A stretch of 64,000 bases of DNA from Bradyrhizobium sp. 4 (GTDB lineage: Bacteria; Pseudomonadota; Alphaproteobacteria; Rhizobiales; Xanthobacteraceae), in the NCBI RefSeq assembly GCF_023100905.1, contig NZ_CP064686.1, positions 2,356,001 through 2,420,000 of the forward strand, in the 5' to 3' direction. Positions 16,904 through 27,071 of this stretch are shown one piece after another. Below the pieces are notes generated by a model. The model was not told where the DNA came from. It saw only the letters and a program-made list of their open reading frames with translations, and did not search any database. The first letter of the stretch is position 1; every line of letters starts with the position of its first letter. Position numbers and translations under genes: made by a program.

Positions 16904-17845
16904 CTAGCCCCGCAGCCGCGGATTGACGAGGATGTAGGCGACATCGGCAACCAGGTTCAGCGCGATGTAGACCGTCGCCGTCACCAGCACGACGCCCTGT
17001 ACGACGGCGTAGTCGCGGTTGAACACGGCATCCACGATCAGTTTGCCGAAGCCGGGAATGGAGAAGATCTGCTCGGTCAGAACTGCCCCCGACAACAGCG
17101 TGCCGAGCTCGAGCGCGCCGAGCGTGATGATCGGCGTGAGTGCGTTACGCATGGCGTGCTTGAGGATGACCGAGCGCTCTGACAATCCCTTGGCGCGCGC
17201 GGTGCGGACGTAGTCGCTTTCCAGCACCTGGAGCATGGCGCTCCGGGTGTGCCGCATCAGGACTGCGGAAATCGCGTTGCCGAGCACGAAGGCCGGCATG
17301 ATGGTGGCGGCGAGGCTCGCACGCCAGTTCTCGGTCAGCGGCACGTAGCCGGACGCCGGCAGCCAGCCGAGTTCGATCGAGAACAGGAAGATGAGCATGA
17401 TGCCGAGCCAGAAATTTGGCGTCGAGATGCCCCACAGCGCGAACAAATTGGCGCAATAGTCCCAAACGGTGCCCTTCTTCACGGCGGAGACAATGCCGGC
17501 GGGAATTCCGATCAGGAGAGCGATCAACATCGCCATCGAGCCGAGCTGGAGCGTCACCGGCAGCTTCTGCGCGATCAGCTCGCGCACCGGCATCTTGTTG
17601 CGTAGCGACTCTCCGAAATTGCCGATCAGGACTCCCTTGAGCCAGTAGACGTACTGCACGGGAATCGGCTGATCGAGCCGGTATTGCTGGCGAATCTGCT
17701 CGATCACGGCGGGATCGCGCTCCTCGCCTGCCATCACCAGCGCCGGATCACCCGGCAACAATTGCTGGAGCGAGAAGATCAGTACCGACACGAAGAACAG
17801 TGTCGGAACGATCTGCACAATGCGGCGGGCGAGGAAGTTCAGCAT
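16904..17845 (-). CDS. peptide ABC transporter permease, DppB type (system 1)
   Basis: 313-residue permease beginning MLNFLARRIVQIVPTLFFVS, the characteristic DppB first helix, with the EAA-loop region YVRTARAKGLSERSVILKHA and a C-terminal ending in VDVAYILVNPRLRG-like sequence. The ATG at 17845 is used because family members begin exactly at this helix. Spacing is 31 bases from the upstream binding-protein gene and 4 bases to the DppC-type gene. It forms the heterodimeric membrane channel of importer 1. Confidence 0.92.
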   Translation of the reverse strand: MLNFLARRIVQIVPTLFFVSVLIFSLQQLLPGDPALVMAGEERDPAVIEQIRQQYRLDQPIPVQYVYWLKGVLIGNFGESLRNKMPVRELIAQKLPVTLQLGSMAMLIALLIGIPAGIVSAVKKGTVWDYCANLFALWGISTPNFWLGIMLIFLFSIELGWLPASGYVPLTENWRASLAATIMPAFVLGNAISAVLMRHTRSAMLQVLESDYVRTARAKGLSERSVILKHAMRNALTPIITLGALELGTLLSGAVLTEQIFSIPGFGKLIVDAVFNRDYAVVQGVVLVTATVYIALNLVADVAYILVNPRLRG

Positions 17846-17876
17846 AGTCGCACGCCTGTTCCGGACGATGTCGCCG

Positions 17877-19400
17877 TCACTTAAACTTAAGCCCGACCAC
17901 GCGCACGAGGCCATCTGGCATCTGCTTATAGCCCTGGAGCTTGGTCGTATGCGCGATCAGGAGCGTGCGGTGATAGATGTATATGATCGGCAGGTCGTCG
18001 AGCAGGATCTTGTTCAGCTTGGCGTAGATCGCCTTGCGCTCCTCGACGTTGGACGTCGCCCTTCCTTCTTCCAGCAGCTTATCGGCCTCCGGATTCGAAT
18101 AGACGCCATCGTTCTGCGGTGCCTTGCTGCGCATGAAGATGTAGGAGTTGCCGTCTGGGTCGATGCGGCCGCTCCAGTTGATCTGGAAGATCTGGAACTC
18201 GCCGGCCTGGGCCTGCTTGAAGGTGGTCGCGAATTCGACCGCGCGGATCTTGATGTCGAAGCCCGCTTCCGCGGCCATCGACTGGATCACCTGGGCAACC
18301 GCTTCGTTCTCCGCGCCTTTGGGAATCATGTAATCGACGGTCACCGGCGAAGTGATTCCGGCTTCCTTCAGAAGCGCCTTGGCCTTCGCGATGTCGCGGC
18401 CACGAACCGGAAATGCCTTCTGGTAGTAGGGATGGGTAGGGCTGACCCATTGATTGCCCGGGGTGAATTCGCCGTTGAACACGACCTGGTTGAGAGCCTC
18501 GCGATCGATCGACAGATCGAGCGCCTGCCGGACTTTCGCCGATTGGCTCAGCGGCCCCTTGCTCTTGTCGTTGCCGATATTGACCGTGAGGCCGAGATAG
18601 CCGAGTTCCGGTGCCGTCGACAGCACGAGCCGCGAATCGGCGCGGACGTCCTTGATGTCGGTCGCGAGCACGCGCTCGATCAGATCGAGTCCGCCGGACT
18701 TCAGGTTGGCAAGGCGCACCGTGGCATCGACGATTGGCAGGAATACCACCCGGTCGATATGGATGTTGTCCTTGTTCCAGTAGTCGGCGAATCTCTCGAA
18801 CACCATGCGGTCCTGCTGCACGCGCTCGACGAATTTGTAGGGACCGGCGCAGACCGGATGCAGGCCGAACTTGTCGCCGGCTTCCTTGGCGGCCTTCGGC
18901 GACACCATCATGCCGGAGCGGTCGGTCAGCTGGGCGATCAACGGGGAGTAAGGCGTCTTGAGCACCAGCTTGATGGTCAGGGGATCGACGACCTCGACAT
19001 GGTCGACGCTGGCGAGCTCGGACTTCCGGAACGAGGTCGGCAACGTCATGTGACGCTCGATCGAGAACTTTGCCGCTTCCGCGTCGAGCGGTTCGCCATC
19101 GTGGAATTTCACGTTAGGCCGCAGCTTGATGATCATCTCCTTGCCGTCGGCCGACGTCTCATGGGACAGCGCGAGCTGCGGCACGATGTTGAGCTTCTCG
19201 TCGATGTCGAACAGCTTGTCGCAGAAGGCGGAGAACACGATGCGGCCGACATAGGTGCGGCCGATGCTGGGATCGAGGATGTCAGGATCCTCGGCGATGC
19301 CGATGCGAAGCGTGGTCTGGGCTTGGGCCTGGGTTTGGGCCGCGCTCACGAGCGACGTCAGCAATGCCGACGCCAGGAGTGCCAAACGCATAGGACTCAT
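17877..19400 (-). CDS. peptide ABC transporter substrate-binding protein (SBP_bac_5, system 1)
   Basis: 507-residue periplasmic binding protein of the DppA/OppA family. A Sec signal peptide covers about residues 1-30, with likely cleavage after AQA in QTQAQAQTT. The mature start LRIGIAEDPDILDPSIG and the segment IIKLRPNVKFHDGEPLDA are typical cluster-C features. The ATG at 19400 is used; a TTG at 19409 and ATG at 19391 are alternatives, and AGAGG lies 9 bases before 19400. Ligand is probably a short peptide or derivative. It lies between the ATPase and permease genes of the same system, an unusual internal position. Confidence 0.92.
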   Translation of the reverse strand: MSPMRLALLASALLTSLVSAAQTQAQAQTTLRIGIAEDPDILDPSIGRTYVGRIVFSAFCDKLFDIDEKLNIVPQLALSHETSADGKEMIIKLRPNVKFHDGEPLDAEAAKFSIERHMTLPTSFRKSELASVDHVEVVDPLTIKLVLKTPYSPLIAQLTDRSGMMVSPKAAKEAGDKFGLHPVCAGPYKFVERVQQDRMVFERFADYWNKDNIHIDRVVFLPIVDATVRLANLKSGGLDLIERVLATDIKDVRADSRLVLSTAPELGYLGLTVNIGNDKSKGPLSQSAKVRQALDLSIDREALNQVVFNGEFTPGNQWVSPTHPYYQKAFPVRGRDIAKAKALLKEAGITSPVTVDYMIPKGAENEAVAQVIQSMAAEAGFDIKIRAVEFATTFKQAQAGEFQIFQINWSGRIDPDGNSYIFMRSKAPQNDGVYSNPEADKLLEEGRATSNVEERKAIYAKLNKILLDDLPIIYIYHRTLLIAHTTKLQGYKQMPDGLVRVVGLKFK

Positions 19401-19423
19401 CGCTCTCAACCTCTGTTTTGCGG

Positions 19424-20523
<1,100 letters not shown>

Positions 20524-20524
<1 letters not shown>

Positions 20525-21513
20525 CACGACACCAGACGTTCGAGCGGCGCGCGGATGCAGCGCGAGAGGTGGCCGGGACTGACCTCGACGAGCGGCGGCG
20601 GCGCCTTGGTGCAGGCAGCCAGCACGAAGGGGCAGCGCGCGGCGAAGCGACAGCCGGCGGGCGGCTGCGCCATGTTCGGAACCATGCCTTCGATCGTGGC
20701 AAGCTGTTCGGCGCGATGGTCGAGCCGCGGGATCGAGCCGAGCAGGCCGACGGTGTAGGGATGTTGCGGCGCCGAGAACAGCTCGTCCACCGCCGCGCGC
20801 TCGACGATCTCGCCGGCATACATCACCGCGACCTCGTCGCAGACTTCCGCGACGACGCCGAGATCATGGGTGATCAGGATAATGGCGGCGCCGCTCGCCG
20901 CCTTCAACTCGCGCATCAGCTCCAGGATCTGCGCCTGCAGGGTGACATCGAGGGCGGTGGTCGGCTCGTCCGCGATCAGCAGCCGCGGGTCGCAGGCAAG
21001 CGCCATCGCGATCATGACGCGCTGGCGCATCCCGCCCGAGAGCTTGTGCGGATATTCGTCGATCCGCCGCTCGGGCGAGGGGATGTGGACGCGACGCAAC
21101 AGATCGATCGCCCGCTCGCGCGCACTCCTCCGCGAACCGCCGCGGTGGCGCAAAATCGTCTCGACGATCTGGTCGCCGATCGTGAAGCTCGGATTGAGCG
21201 AGGTCATCGGCTCCTGAAAGATCATCGCGAGCCGGTTGCCGCGAAGGTCGCGCAGCGTCTGGTCCGACGTCTTAAGGAGGTCGAAACCGTCGAAGCGGAT
21301 CGCGCCGGAGATCTCCGCGCTCTGCTTCGGCAGCAGGCCCATGATCGCCAGCGACGTCACGCTCTTGCCGCAGCCGGATTCGCCGACGAGGCCCAGCGTC
21401 GCGCCATTGGCGACGCTGAGATCGACGCCGTCGACCGCATGGGTAACGCGGCCGTCGTCGCCGTGAAAACGAATGTGCAGATCGCTGATCTCGATGAGGG
21501 GGCTCGGGTTCAT
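20524..21513 (-). CDS. peptide ABC transporter ATP-binding protein, DppD type (system 1)
   Basis: 329-residue ATPase with Walker A GESGCGKSVTS, signature KLSGGMRQRVMIAMAL, Walker B LLIADEPTTALD and the C-terminal cluster QPPAGCRFAARCPFVLAAC. The SGGMRQR form of the signature is typical of DppD/OppD as opposed to DppF. Its ATG overlaps the DUF1028 stop by four bases (ATGA) and its own stop overlaps the DppF-type start, so all three should be translated together. It energises importer 1. Confidence 0.93.
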
Positions 21514-22220
21514 GAGCGTTTTGCGCGCGCTGCGGCAATGCTGGCGTCGATGACGCTGCGATCGGTGTTGCCGGCCGGGTTCTGCCGCGTCGGCATGGAG
21601 GCGCGGAAGTGGACCCAGAGCTCGTGGCTGACCCGTTCGAGCCGCTCGAGCTCACCGAGCGGATCGGGATGATCGTCGGCGCGCAGGTCCAATGCCGGCC
21701 ATTCCTCCTCGCCGTGGATCAGGAGCGCGGCGGACTGCTTGCCGCGCTTGTCGCCGCCAGCGGCTTCACCCGCGCGCATCGCGGCGAGCAGGCGGCGCGG
21801 AAACGGCAGGCTGTCATTGGCGATATAGGTTTTTGCGGTCTCGTCGAGCACATCGGCGCCCGCGAGCATGTTGCCGGCGATCGAGAAGCCGCTGCCCGCG
21901 ATGTGCCCGCACCAATCGACGCAGTTGCGCCCGGTATGCGCGGCAATCGCGCCACTGGCGTCCATGATGTGGATCTGGCGGCTTTCGCGGCCGTCGTCGG
22001 TCGCGAGCACGGCGGCCAGCGCGTCGTGCGCGTTGAGACCCTGACGCAGCAGCTTGACGCCGTCGATCCCGTAATAAGGATTGACGAAGGCCTGCGTCGC
22101 GATGGCGCCAAGGCCCGCAGCGATGTAAGGCACTCGCGCGCCGACGGCGAAGAAGCGCGTGGCAACGGCGATGCCAAACTGGCCGGTAGCAGAATCGCGC
22201 GCGATGATCGACCAGGTCAT
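21510..22220 (-). CDS. DUF1028 family protein (putative Ntn-hydrolase-like)
   Basis: 236-residue soluble protein with the DUF1028 hallmark opening MTWSIIARDSATGQFGIAVA and GLGAIATQAFVNPYYG. The family is functionally uncharacterised; from memory its fold resembles N-terminal-nucleophile hydrolases, but I cannot verify this. No signal peptide is visible, so it is cytoplasmic. It lies 9 bases after the gamma-glutamyltransferase and overlaps the ATPase of importer 1. That tight coupling points to hydrolysis of an imported peptide or amide, in parallel with the neighbouring GGT enzyme. This role is an inference from context. Confidence 0.85.
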   Translation of the reverse strand: MTWSIIARDSATGQFGIAVATRFFAVGARVPYIAAGLGAIATQAFVNPYYGIDGVKLLRQGLNAHDALAAVLATDDGRESRQIHIMDASGAIAAHTGRNCVDWCGHIAGSGFSIAGNMLAGADVLDETAKTYIANDSLPFPRRLLAAMRAGEAAGGDKRGKQSAALLIHGEEEWPALDLRADDHPDPLGELERLERVSHELWVHFRASMPTRQNPAGNTDRSVIDASIAAARAKRS

Positions 22221-22229
22221 GTGCTGCCT

Positions 22230-24035
22230 TTAGCGCCCTGCGGCGTAGCCCTGCATGCCGCGTGGATTGGCGGCGGCGCGGCGACGCGGACCGACGCGCG
22301 AGGCCGCGGTGAGACGGCCTTCCGACCAGTCCGGTCCGACCTCGACGATATGTCCGCGTTCGCGAAGATTTTCGATCGTCGCCTTCGGCACGCGGTTCTC
22401 GACCACGAGCACGCCGGGGCGCGCGGTGCGGGGCCAGAACGAGATCGGGAAATGCTCGGAGTGCCAGGCCGGGGCGTCGATCGCTTCCTGGAGATTGAGG
22501 TTGCAATGGACGTGCCGCAGGAAGAACTGCGTGATCCACTGATCCTGCTGGTCGCCGCCGGGCGAGCCCCAGGCGAGATAAGGCTCGCCGTCGCGCAATG
22601 CCATGGTGGGGGACAGCGTGGTGCGCGGCCGCTTGCCGGGCGCGAGCGAACTCGGTTGGTTCTCCTCCAGATCGAACATCTGCGCGCGGCTGCCGAGGCA
22701 GAAGCCGAGCTCGGGAATGATCGGCGATGATTGCAGCCAGCCGCCGGACGGCGTCGACGACACCATGTTGCCGGCCTTGTCGATGATGTCGAAATGCACG
22801 GTGTCGCCGCGCACCTCGCCGAAGCGGCCCACCGTCGGTTCACCGGCGCCGAGCGCGCCGACAGCCTCGCGCTGGCCCTCGGCGCGGCGCAGCTTGACCA
22901 CGCCGCCAAAGCCCTCGATCGCACCGGGCCGGAGATCGAGCGAGGCGTTGTCGGTGACGAGCTTGCGGCGCTCGTTGTTGTAGGCATCCGACAGCAGCGT
23001 TCCGATCGGGATCTCGCTGAACTCGGGATCGCCGTAGAATTTCTCGCGGTCGGCGAAGGCGAGCTTGGCGCATTCGATCTGGAGATGGATGAATTCCGGC
23101 CCGGTCGGGTCCAGCCCATCGAGCGCAAAGCCCTTCAGCAGCGCGAGCTGCTGCAGCGTCACCGGACCCTGGCTCCAGACCCCGGCCTTGCAGACAGTGT
23201 AGCGGCCATAATCGTAGGTGAGCGGGGCCTCGACCTTCGGCTGCCAGCGCGCCATGTCATCGGCGGTCAGCACACCGCGATGTGGCGAGCCGCTGACGTC
23301 CATCACGTCCTGCGTCCGGCAGAATTTGTCGATGGCTTCCGCGACGAAACCCTGCGACCACGCCTTGCGTGCGCGCTCGATCTCGGCGTCGCGGCCGCCG
23401 CCGCCACTTTCGGCTTCGCTCAGGATTCGCGCATAGGTCGCCGCAAGTGTCTTGTTGGTGAAGAGCGTGCCGGGCTTTGGCACTTCGCCGTTCGGGAGAT
23501 AGACGGCGGCTGACGTCGGCCAGTGCTTGCGGAATAATTGCTCGACAGTCTGGATCGTGGCGCAGGCGCGCTCGACCAGCGGATAGCCGTCGCGCGCATA
23601 GGAGATCGCGGGCTCCAGCACGTCGCGCACGCGCATCGTGCCGTAGTCACGCAGCAGCATCATCCAGGATTCGAAGGTGCCGGGGACGCAGGCTGCGAGC
23701 AGGCCGGTGCCGGGCACCATGTCGAGGCCTTCGCTCTTGTAATGCGCGATGGTGGCGCGAGCCGGTGCCGGACCCTGACCGCAGATCACCTCGGTGCGGC
23801 CGCGCTTCACGTCGTGCACGATGATCGGAACGTCGCCGCCGGGGCCGTTCAGATGCGGCTCGACCACCTGGAGCGTGAAAGCGGTGGCGACGCCGGCGTC
23901 GAACGCGTTGCCGCCCTTTTCCAGGATGGCCATGCCGATGGCGGTCGCGATCCAGTGCGTGGTCGCGACGACCCCGAAGGTGCCTTCGATCTCGGGGCGT
24001 GTCGTGAAGGGATCGGGATTGACGATGCTGGCCAT
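22230..24035 (-). CDS. gamma-glutamyltransferase family Ntn hydrolase, cytoplasmic form
   Basis: 601-residue member of the gamma-glutamyltranspeptidase/glutathione hydrolase family. The large-subunit start contains GVVATTHWIATAIGMAILEKGGNAFDA and NGPGGDVP. The predicted autoprocessing site and nucleophile is Thr at about residue 412 in RGDTVHFDIIDKAGNMVS, equivalent to the family's catalytic threonine. There is no signal peptide, unlike periplasmic GGT of enterics, so it probably acts on substrates already imported by the adjacent transporters. The glutathione-specific residues cannot be confirmed by eye; it may act on other gamma-glutamyl or acyl amides such as cephalosporin-like substrates. 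Confidence 0.9.
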   Translation of the reverse strand: MASIVNPDPFTTRPEIEGTFGVVATTHWIATAIGMAILEKGGNAFDAGVATAFTLQVVEPHLNGPGGDVPIIVHDVKRGRTEVICGQGPAPARATIAHYKSEGLDMVPGTGLLAACVPGTFESWMMLLRDYGTMRVRDVLEPAISYARDGYPLVERACATIQTVEQLFRKHWPTSAAVYLPNGEVPKPGTLFTNKTLAATYARILSEAESGGGGRDAEIERARKAWSQGFVAEAIDKFCRTQDVMDVSGSPHRGVLTADDMARWQPKVEAPLTYDYGRYTVCKAGVWSQGPVTLQQLALLKGFALDGLDPTGPEFIHLQIECAKLAFADREKFYGDPEFSEIPIGTLLSDAYNNERRKLVTDNASLDLRPGAIEGFGGVVKLRRAEGQREAVGALGAGEPTVGRFGEVRGDTVHFDIIDKAGNMVSSTPSGGWLQSSPIIPELGFCLGSRAQMFDLEENQPSSLAPGKRPRTTLSPTMALRDGEPYLAWGSPGGDQQDQWITQFFLRHVHCNLNLQEAIDAPAWHSEHFPISFWPRTARPGVLVVENRVPKATIENLRERGHIVEVGPDWSEGRLTAASRVGPRRRAAANPRGMQGYAAGR

Positions 24036-24116
24036 GGACTACCTCATTTGCGGCGCGCGCAATTGATCACAGGGCCAGGCCGCCGCCAAATGCGCAGGCT
24101 GCATGGCACGCGCGCG

Positions 24117-25106
24117 TCACGCCGGCACCGGCGCGGTGTTGACCGCATGGCAGGCGACGCCGTCGACCAATTCAGGTGCTTTCTTGCGGCAGAGATCGAA
24201 CGCCAGCGGGCAGCGCGGATTGAAGGCGCACCCGGGCGGCGGATTGATCGGGTTCGGGATCTCGCCCTTCACGGGAATGCGCTGGCGGCCGCTCATGGCG
24301 AGATCGGGCACGGCGCCGAGCAGCATCTTGGTGTAGGGCATGCGAGGACGAGCAAACAGCTCACGTCCTTCCGCGATCTCGACGATGCGGCCGAGATACA
24401 TCACGCCGACGCGGCTCGCCATGTGGCGAACGACGGCGAGGTTGTGGCTGATGAACATGTAGGTCAGGCCGAACTTGTCCTGGAGGTCGCGCATCAGGTT
24501 CAGGATCTGCGCTTGCACGGAGACGTCAAGCGCGGAGGTTGGCTCGTCGCAGACAATGAACTCCGCGTCGGAGGCGAGCGCGCGAGCGATCGCGATCCGC
24601 TGGCGCTGGCCGCCCGAGAATTCGTGCGGAAATTTCAACCTGTCGTCGGGATGCAGGCCGACAAGGCTGAGCAACTCGCCGACCCGGGCCTGGATGTCGC
24701 GCTCGCCCTCGATCAGGTCGAACGCGCGGATCGGCTCGGAGATGATGGCGTCGACCCGGAAGCGTGGGTTCAGGCTCGCATAGGGATCCTGAAAGATCAT
24801 CTGGATGCGGCGGCGCAGTTTCCGCCGCGCCTGGGCCTGCCGCGGATCGGTCATCGAGATGCCGTCGATCAAGACGTTGCCGGAGCTTGGCGGCAGCAAG
24901 CCGACGACCATCCGCGCCACCGTGGTCTTGCCCGAGCCGGATTCGCCGACCAGTGCAAAGGTCTCGCCCTTCCTGATGTCGAAGGTGACGCCATCGACGG
25001 CCTTGAGATATTCGAGCTGCCCGCCTTCAAGCATGCGGTTGAGCCAGGGTTTCGAGACGTCGAAGACGCGGCGCAGATTCGTGGCCTGGACGAAGGGAGT
25101 GCTCAT
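24117..25106 (-). CDS. peptide ABC transporter ATP-binding protein, DppF type (system 2)
   Basis: 329-residue ATPase: Walker A GESGSGKTTVAR, signature EFSGGQRQRIAIARAL, Walker B FIVCDEPTSALD, switch His in FISHNLAV, and C-terminal cluster PPPGCAFNPRCPLAFDLC. The protein starts with an unusually long segment before the ABC core (about residues 1-35, including NRMLEGGQLEYLKAVDG). Its ATG overlaps the DppD-type stop as ATGA. An 81-base gap separates it from the GGT gene, the largest intergenic space within the run apart from the one after the second binding protein. Confidence 0.93.
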   Translation of the reverse strand: MSTPFVQATNLRRVFDVSKPWLNRMLEGGQLEYLKAVDGVTFDIRKGETFALVGESGSGKTTVARMVVGLLPPSSGNVLIDGISMTDPRQAQARRKLRRRIQMIFQDPYASLNPRFRVDAIISEPIRAFDLIEGERDIQARVGELLSLVGLHPDDRLKFPHEFSGGQRQRIAIARALASDAEFIVCDEPTSALDVSVQAQILNLMRDLQDKFGLTYMFISHNLAVVRHMASRVGVMYLGRIVEIAEGRELFARPRMPYTKMLLGAVPDLAMSGRQRIPVKGEIPNPINPPPGCAFNPRCPLAFDLCRKKAPELVDGVACHAVNTAPVPA

Positions 25107-26089
25107 GCCGCGCTCTCCGCCGGCACGCTGTCATAGAGATGGCAGGCGACCGATTGCGCGCCCCGTGGCAGCGGCTCCGGCCGCTCGACACGGCAGCGAT
25201 CGAACGCCAACGCGCAGCGCGGATTGAACGAGCACCCGCGCGGAATCGCCGACAATCGCGGCATCGAGCCGGGAATTTGCACCAGGCGCTTGTCGTCGCC
25301 CGCGAGCGTCGGGATCGCGCCCATCAAGCCCTTGGCGTAAGGATGCAGCGCGTTCTGCACGACATCCTGCACCGGACCGATCTCGGCAACGCGGCCGGCA
25401 TACATCACCGCGACCCGGTCGGAGGTCTCGGCGATCACACCCATGTCGTGGGTCACCAGCATCACCGCAGTGCCGTGGTCGCGGCCGAGACGCTTGATGA
25501 GCGAGATGATTTGCGCCTGCACGGAAACGTCGAGCGCGGTGGTCGGCTCGTCGGCGATGATCAGCTCCGGTTCGGCGCAGATCGCGAGCGCAATCACCAC
25601 GCGCTGGCGCATGCCGCCGGAGAATTCATGCGGATAACCGTCGATGCGCTTTTCCGGAGCCGGGATCCCGACTTCGGCGAGCAGGTCGATGGCGCGGCGA
25701 CGGGCGGCGGTCTCGGACAGGTTCAGATGCGTTCTGATCGTCTCGATGAGCTGGTCGCCGATCTTGTACAGCGGATTGAGCGAGGTGAGGGGGTCCTGGA
25801 AGATCATGCCGATACGTTTTCCACGCACGCGGCGCATCTCTTCCGGCGGCAGATTGTCGATGCGCAGGCCGGAGAGGCGGATCTCGCCGCCCGAGATGCG
25901 GCCCGGCGAATCGATCAGGCCAATGACCGCGAGTCCGGTGACCGATTTACCGGCGCCGGATTCGCCGACAACGCCGAGCACCTCGCCTTTGGCGATGTCG
26001 AAGGAGACATTATCGATCGCGCGCAGCGTGCCCCGGCGGGAGGCGAACTCGACCTGAAGATTACGAACGGAGAGAACGGGCTCGGTCAT
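25103..26089 (-). CDS. peptide ABC transporter ATP-binding protein, DppD type (system 2)
   Basis: 328-residue ATPase: Walker A GESGAGKSVTGLA, signature EFSGGMRQRVVIALAI, Walker B LIIADEPTTALD, and C-terminal cluster IPRGCSFNPRCALAFDRC. The ATG at 26089 (MTEPVLSVRN) is preferred over an upstream start at 26128, which would overlap the permease gene. It is 13 bases from the DppC-type gene before it. Sequence-level difference from the system 1 homologue is large enough that this is not a recent duplication. Confidence 0.92.
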   Translation of the reverse strand: MTEPVLSVRNLQVEFASRRGTLRAIDNVSFDIAKGEVLGVVGESGAGKSVTGLAVIGLIDSPGRISGGEIRLSGLRIDNLPPEEMRRVRGKRIGMIFQDPLTSLNPLYKIGDQLIETIRTHLNLSETAARRRAIDLLAEVGIPAPEKRIDGYPHEFSGGMRQRVVIALAICAEPELIIADEPTTALDVSVQAQIISLIKRLGRDHGTAVMLVTHDMGVIAETSDRVAVMYAGRVAEIGPVQDVVQNALHPYAKGLMGAIPTLAGDDKRLVQIPGSMPRLSAIPRGCSFNPRCALAFDRCRVERPEPLPRGAQSVACHLYDSVPAESAA

Positions 26090-26102
26090 GAACGCTGCAT
26101 AC

Positions 26103-27071
26103 TCATCGGAGTTTCGGGTTAAGCGCATCGCGCAGCCAGTCGCCGAGCAGATTGATCGACAGGATCAGCGCCGCGAGTGCGATTCCAGGGAAGGCGACGA
26201 TCCACCATTCGCCCGCGAACAGATAGTTGTTGCCGATGCGGATCAGCGTGCCCAGCGATGGCATGGTCTCGGGCATCCCCGAGCCGAGGAACGACAGCGT
26301 CGCTTCGGTGATGATAGCGAGCGCGAGATTGATGGTGGCGATGACGAGAATCGGCCCCATCGTGTTCGGCAGCACGTGGCGCAACATGATCACCGGGGCG
26401 GGCAGGCCAATGAGCTGGGCGGCGGCGACATAGTCCTTGTTCTTCTCGACCATGACGGAGCCGCGCACGGTGCGGGCATATTGCACCCAGAAGCTCAACC
26501 CGATCGCGAAGACCAGGACAGCCAGCATGCTCATCTCGTCGAGCTTGTTGCCGAAAACCGATTTGGCGATGCCGTTGATCAGCAGCGCGATCAGGATCGC
26601 CGGGAATGAAAGCTGCACGTCGGCGATGCGCATGATCAGCCCGTCGACGGCACCGCCGAAATAACCGGCCGTCAGCCCGAGCAGGATGCCGATCGCGCCG
26701 GAGAAGACGACGCCGAGCACGCCAACGAGAAGCGAGATGCGCATGCCGTAAAGAATCGCGGACAATACGTCCCGGCCTTGTTCGTCGGTGCCGAGCAGGA
26801 ACGGGCTCTGGCCGTCTGAGGTCCATAATGGCGAGATGCGCGAGTTCATCAGCTGGAGCTGCGCCGGGTCGAAGGGATTTTGGACCGATAGCACCGAGGC
26901 GAGGATCGCGAGCAGGAAGAACAGCAGCGTCACCGCCGCTGCGACCATGGTGATTTTGGAGCGGCGAAATGAATAGAACAGGTCGCTGTCGAGCGCGCGT
27001 TTAAACCAACCCGGCGCGTCGGCGCGCGGGCCGCGTTCTTCGACCTTGTGCGGGACGACGGCTTCGCTCAT
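26103..27071 (-). CDS. peptide ABC transporter permease, DppC type (system 2)
   Basis: 322-residue permease with an N-terminal cytoplasmic tail, a first helix (about residues 40-62), the DppC-type loop PFLLGTDEQGRDVLSAILYG and EAA-loop sequence YVAAAQLIGLPAPVIMLRHV. The C-terminus NLLGDWLRDALNPKLR is typical. Its ATG directly abuts the stop of the preceding DppB-type gene. It forms the channel of importer 2 with that protein. Confidence 0.92.
   Translation of the reverse strand: MSEAVVPHKVEERGPRADAPGWFKRALDSDLFYSFRRSKITMVAAAVTLLFFLLAILASVLSVQNPFDPAQLQLMNSRISPLWTSDGQSPFLLGTDEQGRDVLSAILYGMRISLLVGVLGVVFSGAIGILLGLTAGYFGGAVDGLIMRIADVQLSFPAILIALLINGIAKSVFGNKLDEMSMLAVLVFAIGLSFWVQYARTVRGSVMVEKNKDYVAAAQLIGLPAPVIMLRHVLPNTMGPILVIATINLALAIITEATLSFLGSGMPETMPSLGTLIRIGNNYLFAGEWWIVAFPGIALAALILSINLLGDWLRDALNPKLR

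Noticed and set aside
23538..25136. 532-codon plus-strand frame over the GGT and ATPase genes
   Set aside because: It crosses two well-supported minus-strand genes and their gap, with no ribosome site.
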